A stretch of DNA of 64,000 nucleotides from CAUZIZ01 sp965218775 (GTDB lineage: Bacteria; Acidobacteriota; UBA6911; RPQK01; JAJDTT01). Positions 27,380 through 34,450 of this stretch are shown here, one piece after another. The position numbers and the translations under genes are program-made. The first letter of the stretch is position 1, and every line of letters begins with the position of its first letter. The notes below the pieces were generated by a model. It searched no databases. It was given only the letters and a program-made list of their open reading frames with translations, and was not told the DNA's origin. The DNA lies in the NCBI GenBank assembly GCA_965218775.1, contig CBDCLS010000005.1:1426001-1490000 (forward strand), read 5' to 3'.

Positions 27380-27535
27380 ATGGACACAGAGACATGGAAA
27401 TTCATCTGGGCAGGCGTTTTCATCGTCGCGGGTCTTATGTTCTACAGTGTCGTCCTGACAGTGGCAATCAAGGGCTCGCGAGATGTCACGCAAATGATCC
27501 GCAGTATGCTTTCGGGGCGGGGGAAGGCTCCCTAA
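27380..27535 (+). CDS. Small single-pass membrane protein, probable symporter accessory subunit
   Basis: This 51-residue protein starts at ATG 27380, 5 bp after the symporter stop, and ends at TAA 27533-27535. It has an acidic N-terminus (MDTETW), one hydrophobic segment (KFIWAGVFIVAGLMFYSVVL, residues 7-26) and a basic tail (RSMLSGRGKAP). Small proteins of this design accompany some SSS and other Na+ symporters. A role in complex assembly is inferred from adjacency. Its stop codon is one copy of the 3-bp direct repeat flanking a MITE-like element, so the insertion left the frame intact. Confidence 0.7.
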   Translation: MDTETWKFIWAGVFIVAGLMFYSVVLTVAIKGSRDVTQMIRSMLSGRGKAP

Positions 27536-27716
27536 GGGTCTGCGCAAAAATAACTTGGCATTTTGGCATCTCATCTTCACACCATCTTCGGCCGCTCCTC
27601 AATCGCGAAATCCTCAACGTAGACCCTGCTACGCCTGCGGTTTCGCTCAATTGTTCGCGGCCAAATCTGGCGCAAATCTGAGCGCCAATTCTACCAAGTT
27701 ATTCTTGCGCAGACCC
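27536..27716. mobile_element. MITE-like element 1 (181 bp)
   Basis: The ends are 23-bp inverted repeats starting GGGTCTGCGCAA, with one mismatch, and both ends are flanked by TAA (27533-27535 and 27717-27719). The interior has no open frame of note and contains GAGGATTTCGCGATTG-type sequence on the minus strand. The structure is that of a non-autonomous transposon with a 3-bp target duplication. No transposase is in the window. Confidence 0.8.
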
Positions 27717-27740
27717 TAAGTTGAAACTTCATTTGCAGAA

Positions 27741-27816
27741 GTAGCTTTGGCCTCCGGGCCGAAGTCTTACTCTTCCGAGCCTTTGGCTCGGACGGCGGCC
27801 TGGAGGCCACCGCTAC
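27741..27816 (+). repeat. Intergenic palindromic repeat R1, copy d
   Basis: This 76 bp plus-oriented copy is almost identical to copy a, preceded by the same leader (TGAAACTTCATTTGCAGAA) and followed by GACCCGAAGTTTCTTTCTCG. It lies between MITE 1 and the end of the bufferin-like operon, in a convergent gap. Confidence 0.85.
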
Positions 27817-27867
27817 GCCGGACCCGAAGTTTCTTTCTCGGATGATCCGGCTCGCAACCGGTCGGCC

Positions 27868-28791
27868 CTATCTCTCCACCGCCTGGAAGAAGCCTTCCGC
27901 CGTCCAGTTGCGGAACCAGCTCCTAAGGGATACCGCTAATTCCTCATCATCCGCATCCAAGATCTCGGCTGCAGACTCGATGGCTCGACCAATCGTCTTT
28001 CCCGCTTGCAGGGACTCCAATAGCCGATACTGGGGCTCACTCAGCTCATATCGCCTGACCACGTATTGGCGTCGGCTGATGGCGACAAACTGTCTCCGCG
28101 GCGCGGGCAGGGGAATCTCCTCGCCTTCTTTGGCACGGCGAGCCTCAGTGTAGTAGTCGTTGATGGGATAACTGAACTGGAGCAACTTCAAGCACACGGC
28201 GAGCTTCAGACGCGCCTGAGACCATTGCTCCGGAGCGATTGCCTGAAGACTCTCGGAGCCGAGGGGATCTTCCTGCTCCAACCCTGGCCCATCGAAAACC
28301 TGACTAATCACCCACTCCAGACGGGCCAGGTCGATCAGGAAATCCGGCCAGTCGGGCCCAAGCGGTTCGCTCTCGCTACTCCTCGGGCGCGTCTCGTCGA
28401 GATGGCGGGCAAAATCCTCCCCCAGCCGATTGAGCGTATAGCTGCGTGAGGGATACTCCTGAAGGTATCCAAAGGCAAACTCGTTGAAGGTCTCCTCACC
28501 CAGTGCGTACTTGAGGACCGGAAACGACTCGCCTAGACACTCCAATAGGCGTGCATAGTAGGCATTGGCATAGACGGAGAGACGTTCCGACGCGCCGAAG
28601 TTCCTGGTCGAGCGAACCACCTTCTCCAGCTCATCTCGTTTGAGACGGATAAGTTCCTGGGCCTGATCGGAATCAACACCTTCCCCCACACCGGACGGAT
28701 GGCTGACGACCGCTTGAAACCAACGCTGAACGACGTCTAGGTCGTGGATCTCGGTTGGATCAGCAGAAGAATCGTCCTCAGGTGAGGTCAT
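27868..28791 (-). CDS. bufC: DUF2063 family protein, BufC-like partner of MNIO enzyme
   Basis: This protein of 307 residues belongs to DUF2063 (also annotated as a putative DNA-binding domain), the usual partner of MNIO enzymes in RiPP maturation. ATG 28791 begins MTSPEDDSSADPTEIHDLDV and lies 1 bp past the MNIO stop, indicating coupled translation. A longer frame upstream lies inside the MNIO gene and is rejected. The diagnostic block is LSVYANAYYARLLECLGESF with FPVLKYALGEETFNEFAFGY near residue 100. The C-terminal winged-helix-like part ends LRSWFRNWTAEGFFQAVER. It probably delivers the precursor peptide to the MNIO enzyme; the symbol follows bufferin nomenclature by analogy. Confidence 0.8.
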   Translation of the reverse strand: MTSPEDDSSADPTEIHDLDVVQRWFQAVVSHPSGVGEGVDSDQAQELIRLKRDELEKVVRSTRNFGASERLSVYANAYYARLLECLGESFPVLKYALGEETFNEFAFGYLQEYPSRSYTLNRLGEDFARHLDETRPRSSESEPLGPDWPDFLIDLARLEWVISQVFDGPGLEQEDPLGSESLQAIAPEQWSQARLKLAVCLKLLQFSYPINDYYTEARRAKEGEEIPLPAPRRQFVAISRRQYVVRRYELSEPQYRLLESLQAGKTIGRAIESAAEILDADDEELAVSLRSWFRNWTAEGFFQAVER

Positions 28792-28792
28792 T

Positions 28793-29782
28793 CTAGCGAA
28801 CCTCAGGAACGATGTGGTGTAGCGGGTGGGGAACCCAGGAAGCGTCCTGGCGCCCGTGCTCGGCAGACGCCCCCTGCGGCATGGGTTGGGCCGGAACCCG
28901 AGCCCCTTCAATCCACGAACCCGGCTTCGGGAGACGTTCGCCCATGAACTTCTTGGCCTTGAGAACCTCGGCATGAACCTCTGGGAAGGGGGGAATCCTG
29001 GCATCCCACTCCAGCAGTGTCGAAACGCCGCCCGTCAACCTGTGGGCCTGCTGGTAGAGCTCCCAAACCGGTGGAATGACATAGTTATCGTGGGTGTCTA
29101 TCAGGTGGGTCTGGTAGTTGCTGTGGCCGGCCAGGTGAAACTGCACTACGCGATCATGAGGAACCGAATTGATGAACTCCACCGGATCCAGCTCGTGATT
29201 GAAACTCGAAACATAGGTATTGTTCACGTCGAGGAGCAAACCGCAGTCGGCCTCTTCAGCCATCCGGGCAATGAATTCCCACTCGCTCAAGGTCGATTCG
29301 GAGAACATGAGATAGGTGCTGGGATTCTCCAGAACGAGTGGACGCTCCAGGAAGTCCTGCACTATCCGCACACGCTCCACCACATGTTTGAGGGTCTCTT
29401 CGGTGAAAGGAATGGGGAGCAGGTCATGGGTGTTTCGGCCCGCTACTCCAGTCCAACAAAGATGGTCCGAGACCCAGAGCGCCTCGACGTCTTTGGCCAG
29501 AGCCCTGAGCTTTGTCAGATACTCGAAGTCCAAGGGGTCGGTGGAACCGATCGACAAAGAAACCCCATGCATCACGACCGGATAGCGTTCACAGATCTGC
29601 TCGAGAACGTAGCGAGGCCTCCCCCCGGAATCCATGAAGTTTTCCGAAATGATCTCGAACCAGTCCACTTCTGGCTGATGCTCGAGAATATAGGGGAAGT
29701 GGGAGGTCCTCAGCCCGACACCAAGCCCCAGGTTGGGATGTCCGAGCCGTGAAATTGTCATGGATTTCTTTACTTGAGGCAC
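28793..29782 (-). CDS. bufB: MNIO family (DUF692) multinuclear iron oxidative enzyme, BufB-like
   Basis: This 329-residue DUF692/MNIO enzyme is expected to use a cluster of two or three iron ions to modify cysteines of a precursor peptide. The TIM-barrel metal-binding pattern is visible: VDWFEIISENFMDSGG, YPVVMHGVSLSIGS, LWVSDHLCWTG, LVLENPSTYLMFSES, LLLDVNNTYVSSFNH, VVQFHLAGHS and LIDTHDNYVIPPVWELY, with a C-terminal LLEWDARIPPF. Its length is slightly above the ~280 core owing to a Pro-rich tail. The gene lies between a Cys-rich precursor gene (111 bp upstream) and the DUF2063 gene. This order, precursor-MNIO-DUF2063, is that of bufferin-type operons. Confidence 0.9.
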   Translation of the reverse strand: MPQVKKSMTISRLGHPNLGLGVGLRTSHFPYILEHQPEVDWFEIISENFMDSGGRPRYVLEQICERYPVVMHGVSLSIGSTDPLDFEYLTKLRALAKDVEALWVSDHLCWTGVAGRNTHDLLPIPFTEETLKHVVERVRIVQDFLERPLVLENPSTYLMFSESTLSEWEFIARMAEEADCGLLLDVNNTYVSSFNHELDPVEFINSVPHDRVVQFHLAGHSNYQTHLIDTHDNYVIPPVWELYQQAHRLTGGVSTLLEWDARIPPFPEVHAEVLKAKKFMGERLPKPGSWIEGARVPAQPMPQGASAEHGRQDASWVPHPLHHIVPEVR

Positions 29783-29795
29783 AGACCCACCTTCA

Positions 29796-29828
29796 TCGTG
29801 TCGTCATGTTTGAAACACGACGACACGA
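29796..29828 (-). other. Intercistronic hairpin between precursor and MNIO genes
   Basis: TCGTGTCGTC (29796-29805) and GACGACACGA (29819-29828) form a perfect 10-bp stem with a 13-base loop inside the 111-bp spacer. In the minus-strand transcript it would follow the precursor gene. It has no T-tract, so it may protect the upstream mRNA segment or cause partial termination, which would raise precursor over enzyme. A similar stem occurs at 41914-41956. Confidence 0.55.
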
Positions 29829-29893
29829 CGAGCGCGGTGTAGGCTCCGGGGTAATTCAGATTGAATACCCGCGGATAGAGCACGGCGAGGTGC

Positions 29894-30361
29894 TTACCCT
29901 GCCGGAGGAGCGTCGGCGACCGCCTTACCCATCCCCTTCATCTTTTCTTCGAACTGTTCCCGAGCCTTTCCCCAGGCATGGTCCTCAAGCGGTACGGCAC
30001 AGCCGCCCTGTCCCTTGCAGGCATTAGCACCGGGGGTCTCGCCACATCCACCCTGTCCCTTGCACCCGTTCGTGCCCTTGCAGGAGTGGCTGGCAGAGGT
30101 GGCACATCCACCCGAACCGGCACAGGAATTTTCGCCGCCTGCACCTTGGCCCTTGCAGGCGTTCAATCCGCGACAGACATGTTTCTCAGCAGACTCCGCG
30201 GGTGGCTTTGCGGCTGGAGGTGCCTCGCTCGCTGCAGGCGCCTCTTCCGCTGGTTTCTCGGCCGGTCCACAGTTGGAAAAAACCACGCCGCCGATAACAC
30301 CGCCCAGAGCGGCCATCGATAGCTTGTGGAAATCGCGTCGATTCAGATCTTTGGGGTCCAT
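29894..30361 (-). CDS. bufA: Bufferin-like Cys-rich RiPP precursor with Tat signal
   Basis: This 155-residue protein has three parts. An N-terminal twin-arginine signal (LNRRDFHKLSMAALGG) ends at a possible lipobox Cys31 (VVFSNC). An Ala/Pro/Glu-rich linker covers residues 32-60. A core at residues 63-121 carries nine Cys, spaced largely as C-x5-C: CRGLNAC, CAGSGGC, CKGTNGC, CKGQGGC. The tail is charged. A strong ribosome site AAAGGAGG lies 7 bases before the ATG. Followed by MNIO and DUF2063 genes, it fits the precursor of a metal-binding, Cys-modified peptide (bufferin type, copper buffering in known cases). The exact subfamily is uncertain, and lipid anchoring is only possible because -1 is Asn. 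Confidence 0.82.
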   Translation of the reverse strand: MDPKDLNRRDFHKLSMAALGGVIGGVVFSNCGPAEKPAEEAPAASEAPPAAKPPAESAEKHVCRGLNACKGQGAGGENSCAGSGGCATSASHSCKGTNGCKGQGGCGETPGANACKGQGGCAVPLEDHAWGKAREQFEEKMKGMGKAVADAPPAG

Positions 30362-30543
30362 TCAGCTGCCTCCTTTAAAGCGTTATTAGAAGATGCCGGA
30401 CTGAAGATCTCGGCATCGAACCAAATTCGGTTGCTGTATCAAGACTCTATTGGACCGCAAAGCGTGCTATTTGGCAAGCCACGGTTAGAACCAGTGCCAA
30501 TTTAGTCGAGACCTGAACGCTGGAAGACTCGCTCTAGGACGGT
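30362..30543 (-). promoter_or_regulatory. Leader and promoter region of the bufferin-like operon
   Basis: These 182 bp lie upstream of the precursor gene. Present are the ribosome site AAAGGAGG (30369-30376 on the complementary strand) and a stem GATGCCG/CGGCATC (30392-30398 with 30411-30417, 12-base loop). A TTGATA element lies further upstream with no clear partner -10 box. I could not recognise a CueR- or CsoR-type operator or any other metal-sensor site. Confidence 0.4.
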
Positions 30544-31833
30544 TCAGTTTTGCCCGATGCTGTAGAGAAATTGGTTGGAACGAAGCAGCAGCTTTCCCTT
30601 GTCCACGGCTGGACTGGCGTTAAAAATGCTGGAATCGGACTTCAGTTCGTTGTGGGCCAGTTGCTCGAACTCCGACCTGGCCGCCAGCACGAAAGTACCC
30701 GCTTCACGAGAGACCACGTACAGTTTTCCAGCAGCCAGCACGGCAGAGGCGTAAACCTGGCGAGCACCTGATAGTCGCTTCTGGAAAACGACCTTACCGG
30801 TCTTCGCATCCACGCAGTGGGCGATGCCGCGATCACTCACCCAGTAGAGGTGTCCCTCATGGATCAGCGGTGAAGTGACGTAGGACCCCACGTTTGCCGT
30901 CCAGAGCACGTGGGACTTGGTCACATCCCCCTTGCCGCCGGCCCGAACGGCGATCGCTTTGCCGCGCCGTCCACCAATGGCATAGACGATCCCGTCTTTA
31001 GCGATCACGCTGGGACAGATCGGTTGTCCCTGATCGGTCGTCGCATACCACCGCAGCTTTCCAGTCTCGGGGTTCAGTCCCCAGACCTCGTCCGTCACTG
31101 CGATCACGAGATCCTTCCGGCCGCCCTCCGCCTCAACCAGGACCGGCGTGCTCCAGGAGCCCCCGTAACCCGAAAATGGGGCCTTCCAGACTTCACGTCC
31201 GGTGCGCTTGTCCAGGCCGACGATAGCCGAACCCTCAATCGACGCATTCACGATCAATAGGTCCTGAAAGAGAATAGGACTGGCACCCGAGCCGAATCTC
31301 ATCCGGTCAAGGTTCGATCCCACGTCAGCGTGCCAAAGCTGGTTACCCTCGAGGTCGAAGGCGAACACCCCCGTCTTCCCAAAGAACGTATAAACCCGCT
31401 CTCCGTCCGAGGTCGGAGTGCTCGAGGAATAGCCATGGGATGAGGTTCCTGGAGGCCTGAACGGAGCTTCCGGGAGTTTGGGCTGAACCGGTTTCTGCCA
31501 CAGGATCCGCCCGCTAGCCCGGTCGATGGAAATCACGTGGAATCCCAAATCTTTCTGGTCACCGGCATCAATGTCCGGAGCGAGGTCGCCGTACCCGGAG
31601 TAGGCAGTAATGAAGATCCGATCGCCGATCACGATTGGGCTGGAGGACCCAGGTCCCGGCAGCCTGGTCTTCCAGATCACTCCCTTTTCGTCGCTCCAAG
31701 AGATCGGCAAGTCCGTATCCGTGCTCACCGCAGATCCGTTGGGTCCACGGAAACGCGACCACTCGTCACCTCCGAGACAAATACCACCGATCGCCAACAG
31801 TCCAGCCACTCCGTAAGCGAGGAGCTGATTCAT
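30544..31833 (-). CDS. PQQ-like beta-propeller repeat exported protein
   Basis: This 429-residue protein is made of PQQ-type beta-propeller repeats (for example GRILWQKPVQPKLPEA, GNQLWHADVGSN, GREVWKAPFSGYGGSW, GKVVFQKRLSGARQVYAS), preceded by a signal peptide MNQLLAYGVAGLLAIGGICL. ATG 31833 is chosen because GGAGGG lies about 8 bases upstream. An upstream in-frame Met would precede the signal by 22 residues. Such proteins are common in Planctomycetes and Acidobacteria (outer membrane protein assembly BamB-like annotation). Cofactor binding is not implied by the repeats alone. The following minus-strand gene upstream encodes a Spy-like protein. Confidence 0.85.
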   Translation of the reverse strand: MNQLLAYGVAGLLAIGGICLGGDEWSRFRGPNGSAVSTDTDLPISWSDEKGVIWKTRLPGPGSSSPIVIGDRIFITAYSGYGDLAPDIDAGDQKDLGFHVISIDRASGRILWQKPVQPKLPEAPFRPPGTSSHGYSSSTPTSDGERVYTFFGKTGVFAFDLEGNQLWHADVGSNLDRMRFGSGASPILFQDLLIVNASIEGSAIVGLDKRTGREVWKAPFSGYGGSWSTPVLVEAEGGRKDLVIAVTDEVWGLNPETGKLRWYATTDQGQPICPSVIAKDGIVYAIGGRRGKAIAVRAGGKGDVTKSHVLWTANVGSYVTSPLIHEGHLYWVSDRGIAHCVDAKTGKVVFQKRLSGARQVYASAVLAAGKLYVVSREAGTFVLAARSEFEQLAHNELKSDSSIFNASPAVDKGKLLLRSNQFLYSIGQN

Positions 31834-31904
31834 GCCAAGTCCCTCCGAGAAGGCGCGTTGCCGCGCTGATTCGAACATCAATAACAGGATGAAGAACACG
31901 ATGC

Positions 31905-32693
31905 TCAGGGCTCCGAGGGCGGGCGAACTCGCGGCTCGTTCCCGCCACGCCGTCCGCCGCCCCTTCCTCCCCCGAAACCGCCAAACCCGCCCCGACCACC
32001 GAACAAGCTAGCCCGGTCCACCTCAAATGCCTCGCCCTTCAGCCGCTTGAACTCCGAGTCCTGCTGCTGGGTCAGAACGGCAAACGCCTTGGACTCGCCC
32101 TTCGTCCGCATCTCTTGTACCTTGGCGAAGAGTTCTCGACGATCCTCGCGAGAGGCACCCTGGAACATCTCACGCAGCGCTTCCCGCTGTTCTTCGAAGA
32201 TGGCCCGGATCTGATCGCCCTGCTTCTCCGATAGCTTTAACTTCTGGACCATATCAGTCTCGATCAGCGCACGCGCCCCTCGCAGTTGAAGCATGATCTG
32301 GTCGAGACGTTCAGTCTGCTCCCCACTGAGAACACCCTCGATCTGCTTCGTCGCCTTCAGGTTCAGCTCCTGTTGCAAGCCTCTCAGCTCTGCCATTCGC
32401 TGATCGCGCTCTTCCCCAGAAAGGTCACGCAGGCGGGATCTCAATTCACGGAGCTCCTCCTGCCCCGATCCCGTCGCAGCGTCGATCTTCTCCTTCTGCT
32501 GAGGCGTAATCCCAAGTTCCTTTTGAACCTGTTCCGAGCGAATCAATGTGGACTTATCCAATCCCCGGCCGAAGCCGCCTCCGCGTCCCGATCTTTGACG
32601 GTCCTGAGCCTGGGCCTCTGACCAGGAAACATTGACAATCAAAACGCCCATGAAAAGAACGAAGAGCTTTGACGAAAGACCTCGGTAGCTCAT
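31905..32693 (-). CDS. Secreted Spy/CpxP-like helical protein with Gly-rich tail
   Basis: This 262-residue exported protein begins with a signal peptide (LFVLFMGVLIVNVSWSEAQA). Two LTxxQ-like helical repeats follow: LGITPQQKEKIDAATGSGQE and LKLSEKQGDQIRAIFEEQRE, then FAVLTQQQDSEFKRLKGE. The C-terminus is a low-complexity Gly/Arg tail (GGRGGFGGFGGGRGGGRRGG). The helical part resembles periplasmic metal/stress chaperones of the Spy/CpxP type or heavy-metal resistance proteins. Proteins like this are frequent beside exported propeller proteins in Planctomycetes. The function is inferred only at that level. Confidence 0.65.
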   Translation of the reverse strand: MSYRGLSSKLFVLFMGVLIVNVSWSEAQAQDRQRSGRGGGFGRGLDKSTLIRSEQVQKELGITPQQKEKIDAATGSGQEELRELRSRLRDLSGEERDQRMAELRGLQQELNLKATKQIEGVLSGEQTERLDQIMLQLRGARALIETDMVQKLKLSEKQGDQIRAIFEEQREALREMFQGASREDRRELFAKVQEMRTKGESKAFAVLTQQQDSEFKRLKGEAFEVDRASLFGGRGGFGGFGGGRGGGRRGGNEPRVRPPSEP

Positions 32694-32826
32694 GACATCC
32701 CCCTTATGACAATCCCATTACGTGTCGACAGCGCAGATGTTTCGCGGGACTCCAACTTCCGGAGACGAAATTCGAAATAAGGTCTCAGGGCGGCGGCGCC
32801 CCCGAGCCCGCTGGATCATGCCAGAA

Positions 32827-32940
32827 AGAAACTCTAGTCGGGGTTAGTAGCGATCTTGCTGTTGTCCGGCTCTCTCCTCGGGATCTGGACTCAGATTGCC
32901 AGCGGGTCAAGTCGTTCGCGGCTCTGTTTAGGATCTGGCT
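32827..32940 (-). repeat. Intergenic repeat R2, copy d (inverse)
   Basis: This is about 114 bp containing TTGCTGTTGTCCGGCTCTCT and the matching upstream segment GTCAAGTCGTTCGCGGCTCTG. It is the reverse of copies a and b. It lies between two minus-strand genes, just after the end of the DUF1501 gene. Confidence 0.7.
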
Positions 32941-32956
32941 ATTGGGGCTTAAGCCA

Positions 32957-34450
32957 TTAGGCCAGAATCGGCGCCACTACCTTGGCAGGCTCGACTCCCG
33001 TCAGCCGCTTGTCGAGTCCCTGATGTCGGAAGGCGAACTGTTCGTGGTTGATGCCGAACAGGTGTAACAGCGTTGCCTGGAAGTCTCGAACGTGTACCGG
33101 ATCGCGCACGATGTTGTAGGAGAACTCATCTGTTTCCCCGTAGACGGTGCCCCCTTTGACACCTCCTCCTGCCATCCACAGGCTGAAGCAGCGCGGGTGA
33201 TGGTCTCGTCCGTAGGTCTCATCCGTCAGGGTTCCCTGGCAGTAGATGGTGCGGCCAAACTCCCCACCCCAGATGACGAGGGTATCCTCCAATAGGCCTC
33301 GCTGCTTCAAGTCCTGAACCAGACCCCAGCAGCCTTGATCGACATCCTTGCACTGAGACGGCAGTACCTGGGGAACTTCTCGGTGCACATCCCAACCCCG
33401 GTGGTATATCTGGACAAACCGCACGTCCCGCTCCACCAGGCGCCGAGCCATGAGGCAGCTGTGAGCAAATGTCCCTGGCTTTTTCGCATCCTCGCCATAG
33501 AGTTCGTAGGTGCTCGCGGATTCCTTAGAAAGATCGGTCAGCTCGGGCACCGACGCCTGCATTCGGAAAGCCATCTCGTATTGCTCGATCCTCGAAAGCG
33601 TCTCGGGGTCGCCAATCTGCTCGTGCTGAACCCGGTTCATCTCTCCCAGAGCATCCAGCATCCGGCGGCGTAACTCGGTAGGAACCCCCTCCGGATTATT
33701 GATATAGAGGACCGGATCCACTCCGGCACGCAGAGCAACACCGGCAAACCTGGAAGAGAGGAAACCGGAGCTCCACAATCTAGCGGAGATGGCCTGAACG
33801 TTGGCCTTCGGATGCGTGTGACTGGCGTTGAGGACCACAAAAGTGGGTAAATCCCGATTCATGCTCCCGAGGCCGTAGGAGACCCACGATCCGATACAAG
33901 GCCGGCCCGGGATCTGCTGACCAGTCTGGATAAAAGTGATCGCGGGCTCGTGGTTGATGGCTTCGGTGTGCATCGACCGGATGATCGCCAGATCGTCCAC
34001 CATGCGGGCCGTGTAAGGCAGCAGCTCAGAGACCCAAGCGCCATTTTCCCCATACTGTTTAAACTTGAACGACGAGGGCACAATTGGGAAACGATCCTGG
34101 CCCGATGTCATGGTTGTCAGGCGCTGGCCCCTTCGGACGGAATCGGGGAGATCCTTGTCGAACCATTCTTTCATCGCCGGCTTGTAGTCGAAGGTTTCCA
34201 TCTGGGGTGGTGCGCCCACCATGTGTAGATAGATGGCTTGCCTGGCCTTGGGAGCAAAGTGGGGCAGATTGGGCAATCCCCCGCCGGCATCGAGCTTCGT
34301 CACTACCCGGGCAGCCGATTCGTCGCCTACCAGAGTCGCAAGGGCGGCGACACCGAGACCCCGAGCGCCACGTGCAAAGAACTGGCGCCGCGTCTCGACG
34401 CGAACGGCTTCGTCGACAAAGCTGGAAGCTGATAACCATCTACGACTCAT
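32957..34450 (-). CDS. DUF1501 family exported protein
   Basis: This 497-residue DUF1501 protein is a paralogue of those at 2078 and 55576. The Tat-like signal is VETRRQFFARGARGLGVAAL near residue 18. Conserved blocks are YLHMVGAPPQMETFDYKP (with GAP replacing the usual GGPSQ), RRLVERDVRFVQIYHRGWD, VIWGGEFGRTIYCQGT and YGRDHHPRCFSLWMAGGGVK. The GGP-to-GAP change is visible near the N-terminal metal-binding loop and is unusual within the three copies here. The start overlaps the stop of the upstream DUF1549/DUF1553 gene by 4 bp (ATGA), so the pair is translationally coupled. The enzymatic role is unknown. Confidence 0.92.
   Translation of the reverse strand: MSRRWLSASSFVDEAVRVETRRQFFARGARGLGVAALATLVGDESAARVVTKLDAGGGLPNLPHFAPKARQAIYLHMVGAPPQMETFDYKPAMKEWFDKDLPDSVRRGQRLTTMTSGQDRFPIVPSSFKFKQYGENGAWVSELLPYTARMVDDLAIIRSMHTEAINHEPAITFIQTGQQIPGRPCIGSWVSYGLGSMNRDLPTFVVLNASHTHPKANVQAISARLWSSGFLSSRFAGVALRAGVDPVLYINNPEGVPTELRRRMLDALGEMNRVQHEQIGDPETLSRIEQYEMAFRMQASVPELTDLSKESASTYELYGEDAKKPGTFAHSCLMARRLVERDVRFVQIYHRGWDVHREVPQVLPSQCKDVDQGCWGLVQDLKQRGLLEDTLVIWGGEFGRTIYCQGTLTDETYGRDHHPRCFSLWMAGGGVKGGTVYGETDEFSYNIVRDPVHVRDFQATLLHLFGINHEQFAFRHQGLDKRLTGVEPAKVVAPILA

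Noticed and set aside
26400..27395. 331-residue minus-strand frame, His/Gln-rich
   Set aside because: Composition reflects the complement of membrane-helix codons of the symporter; it is not a gene.
29978..30322. Plus-strand frames across the bufferin-like precursor
   Set aside because: They are the reverse complement of the CKGxxGC repeats; the minus-strand gene has the ribosome site, Tat signal and operon context.
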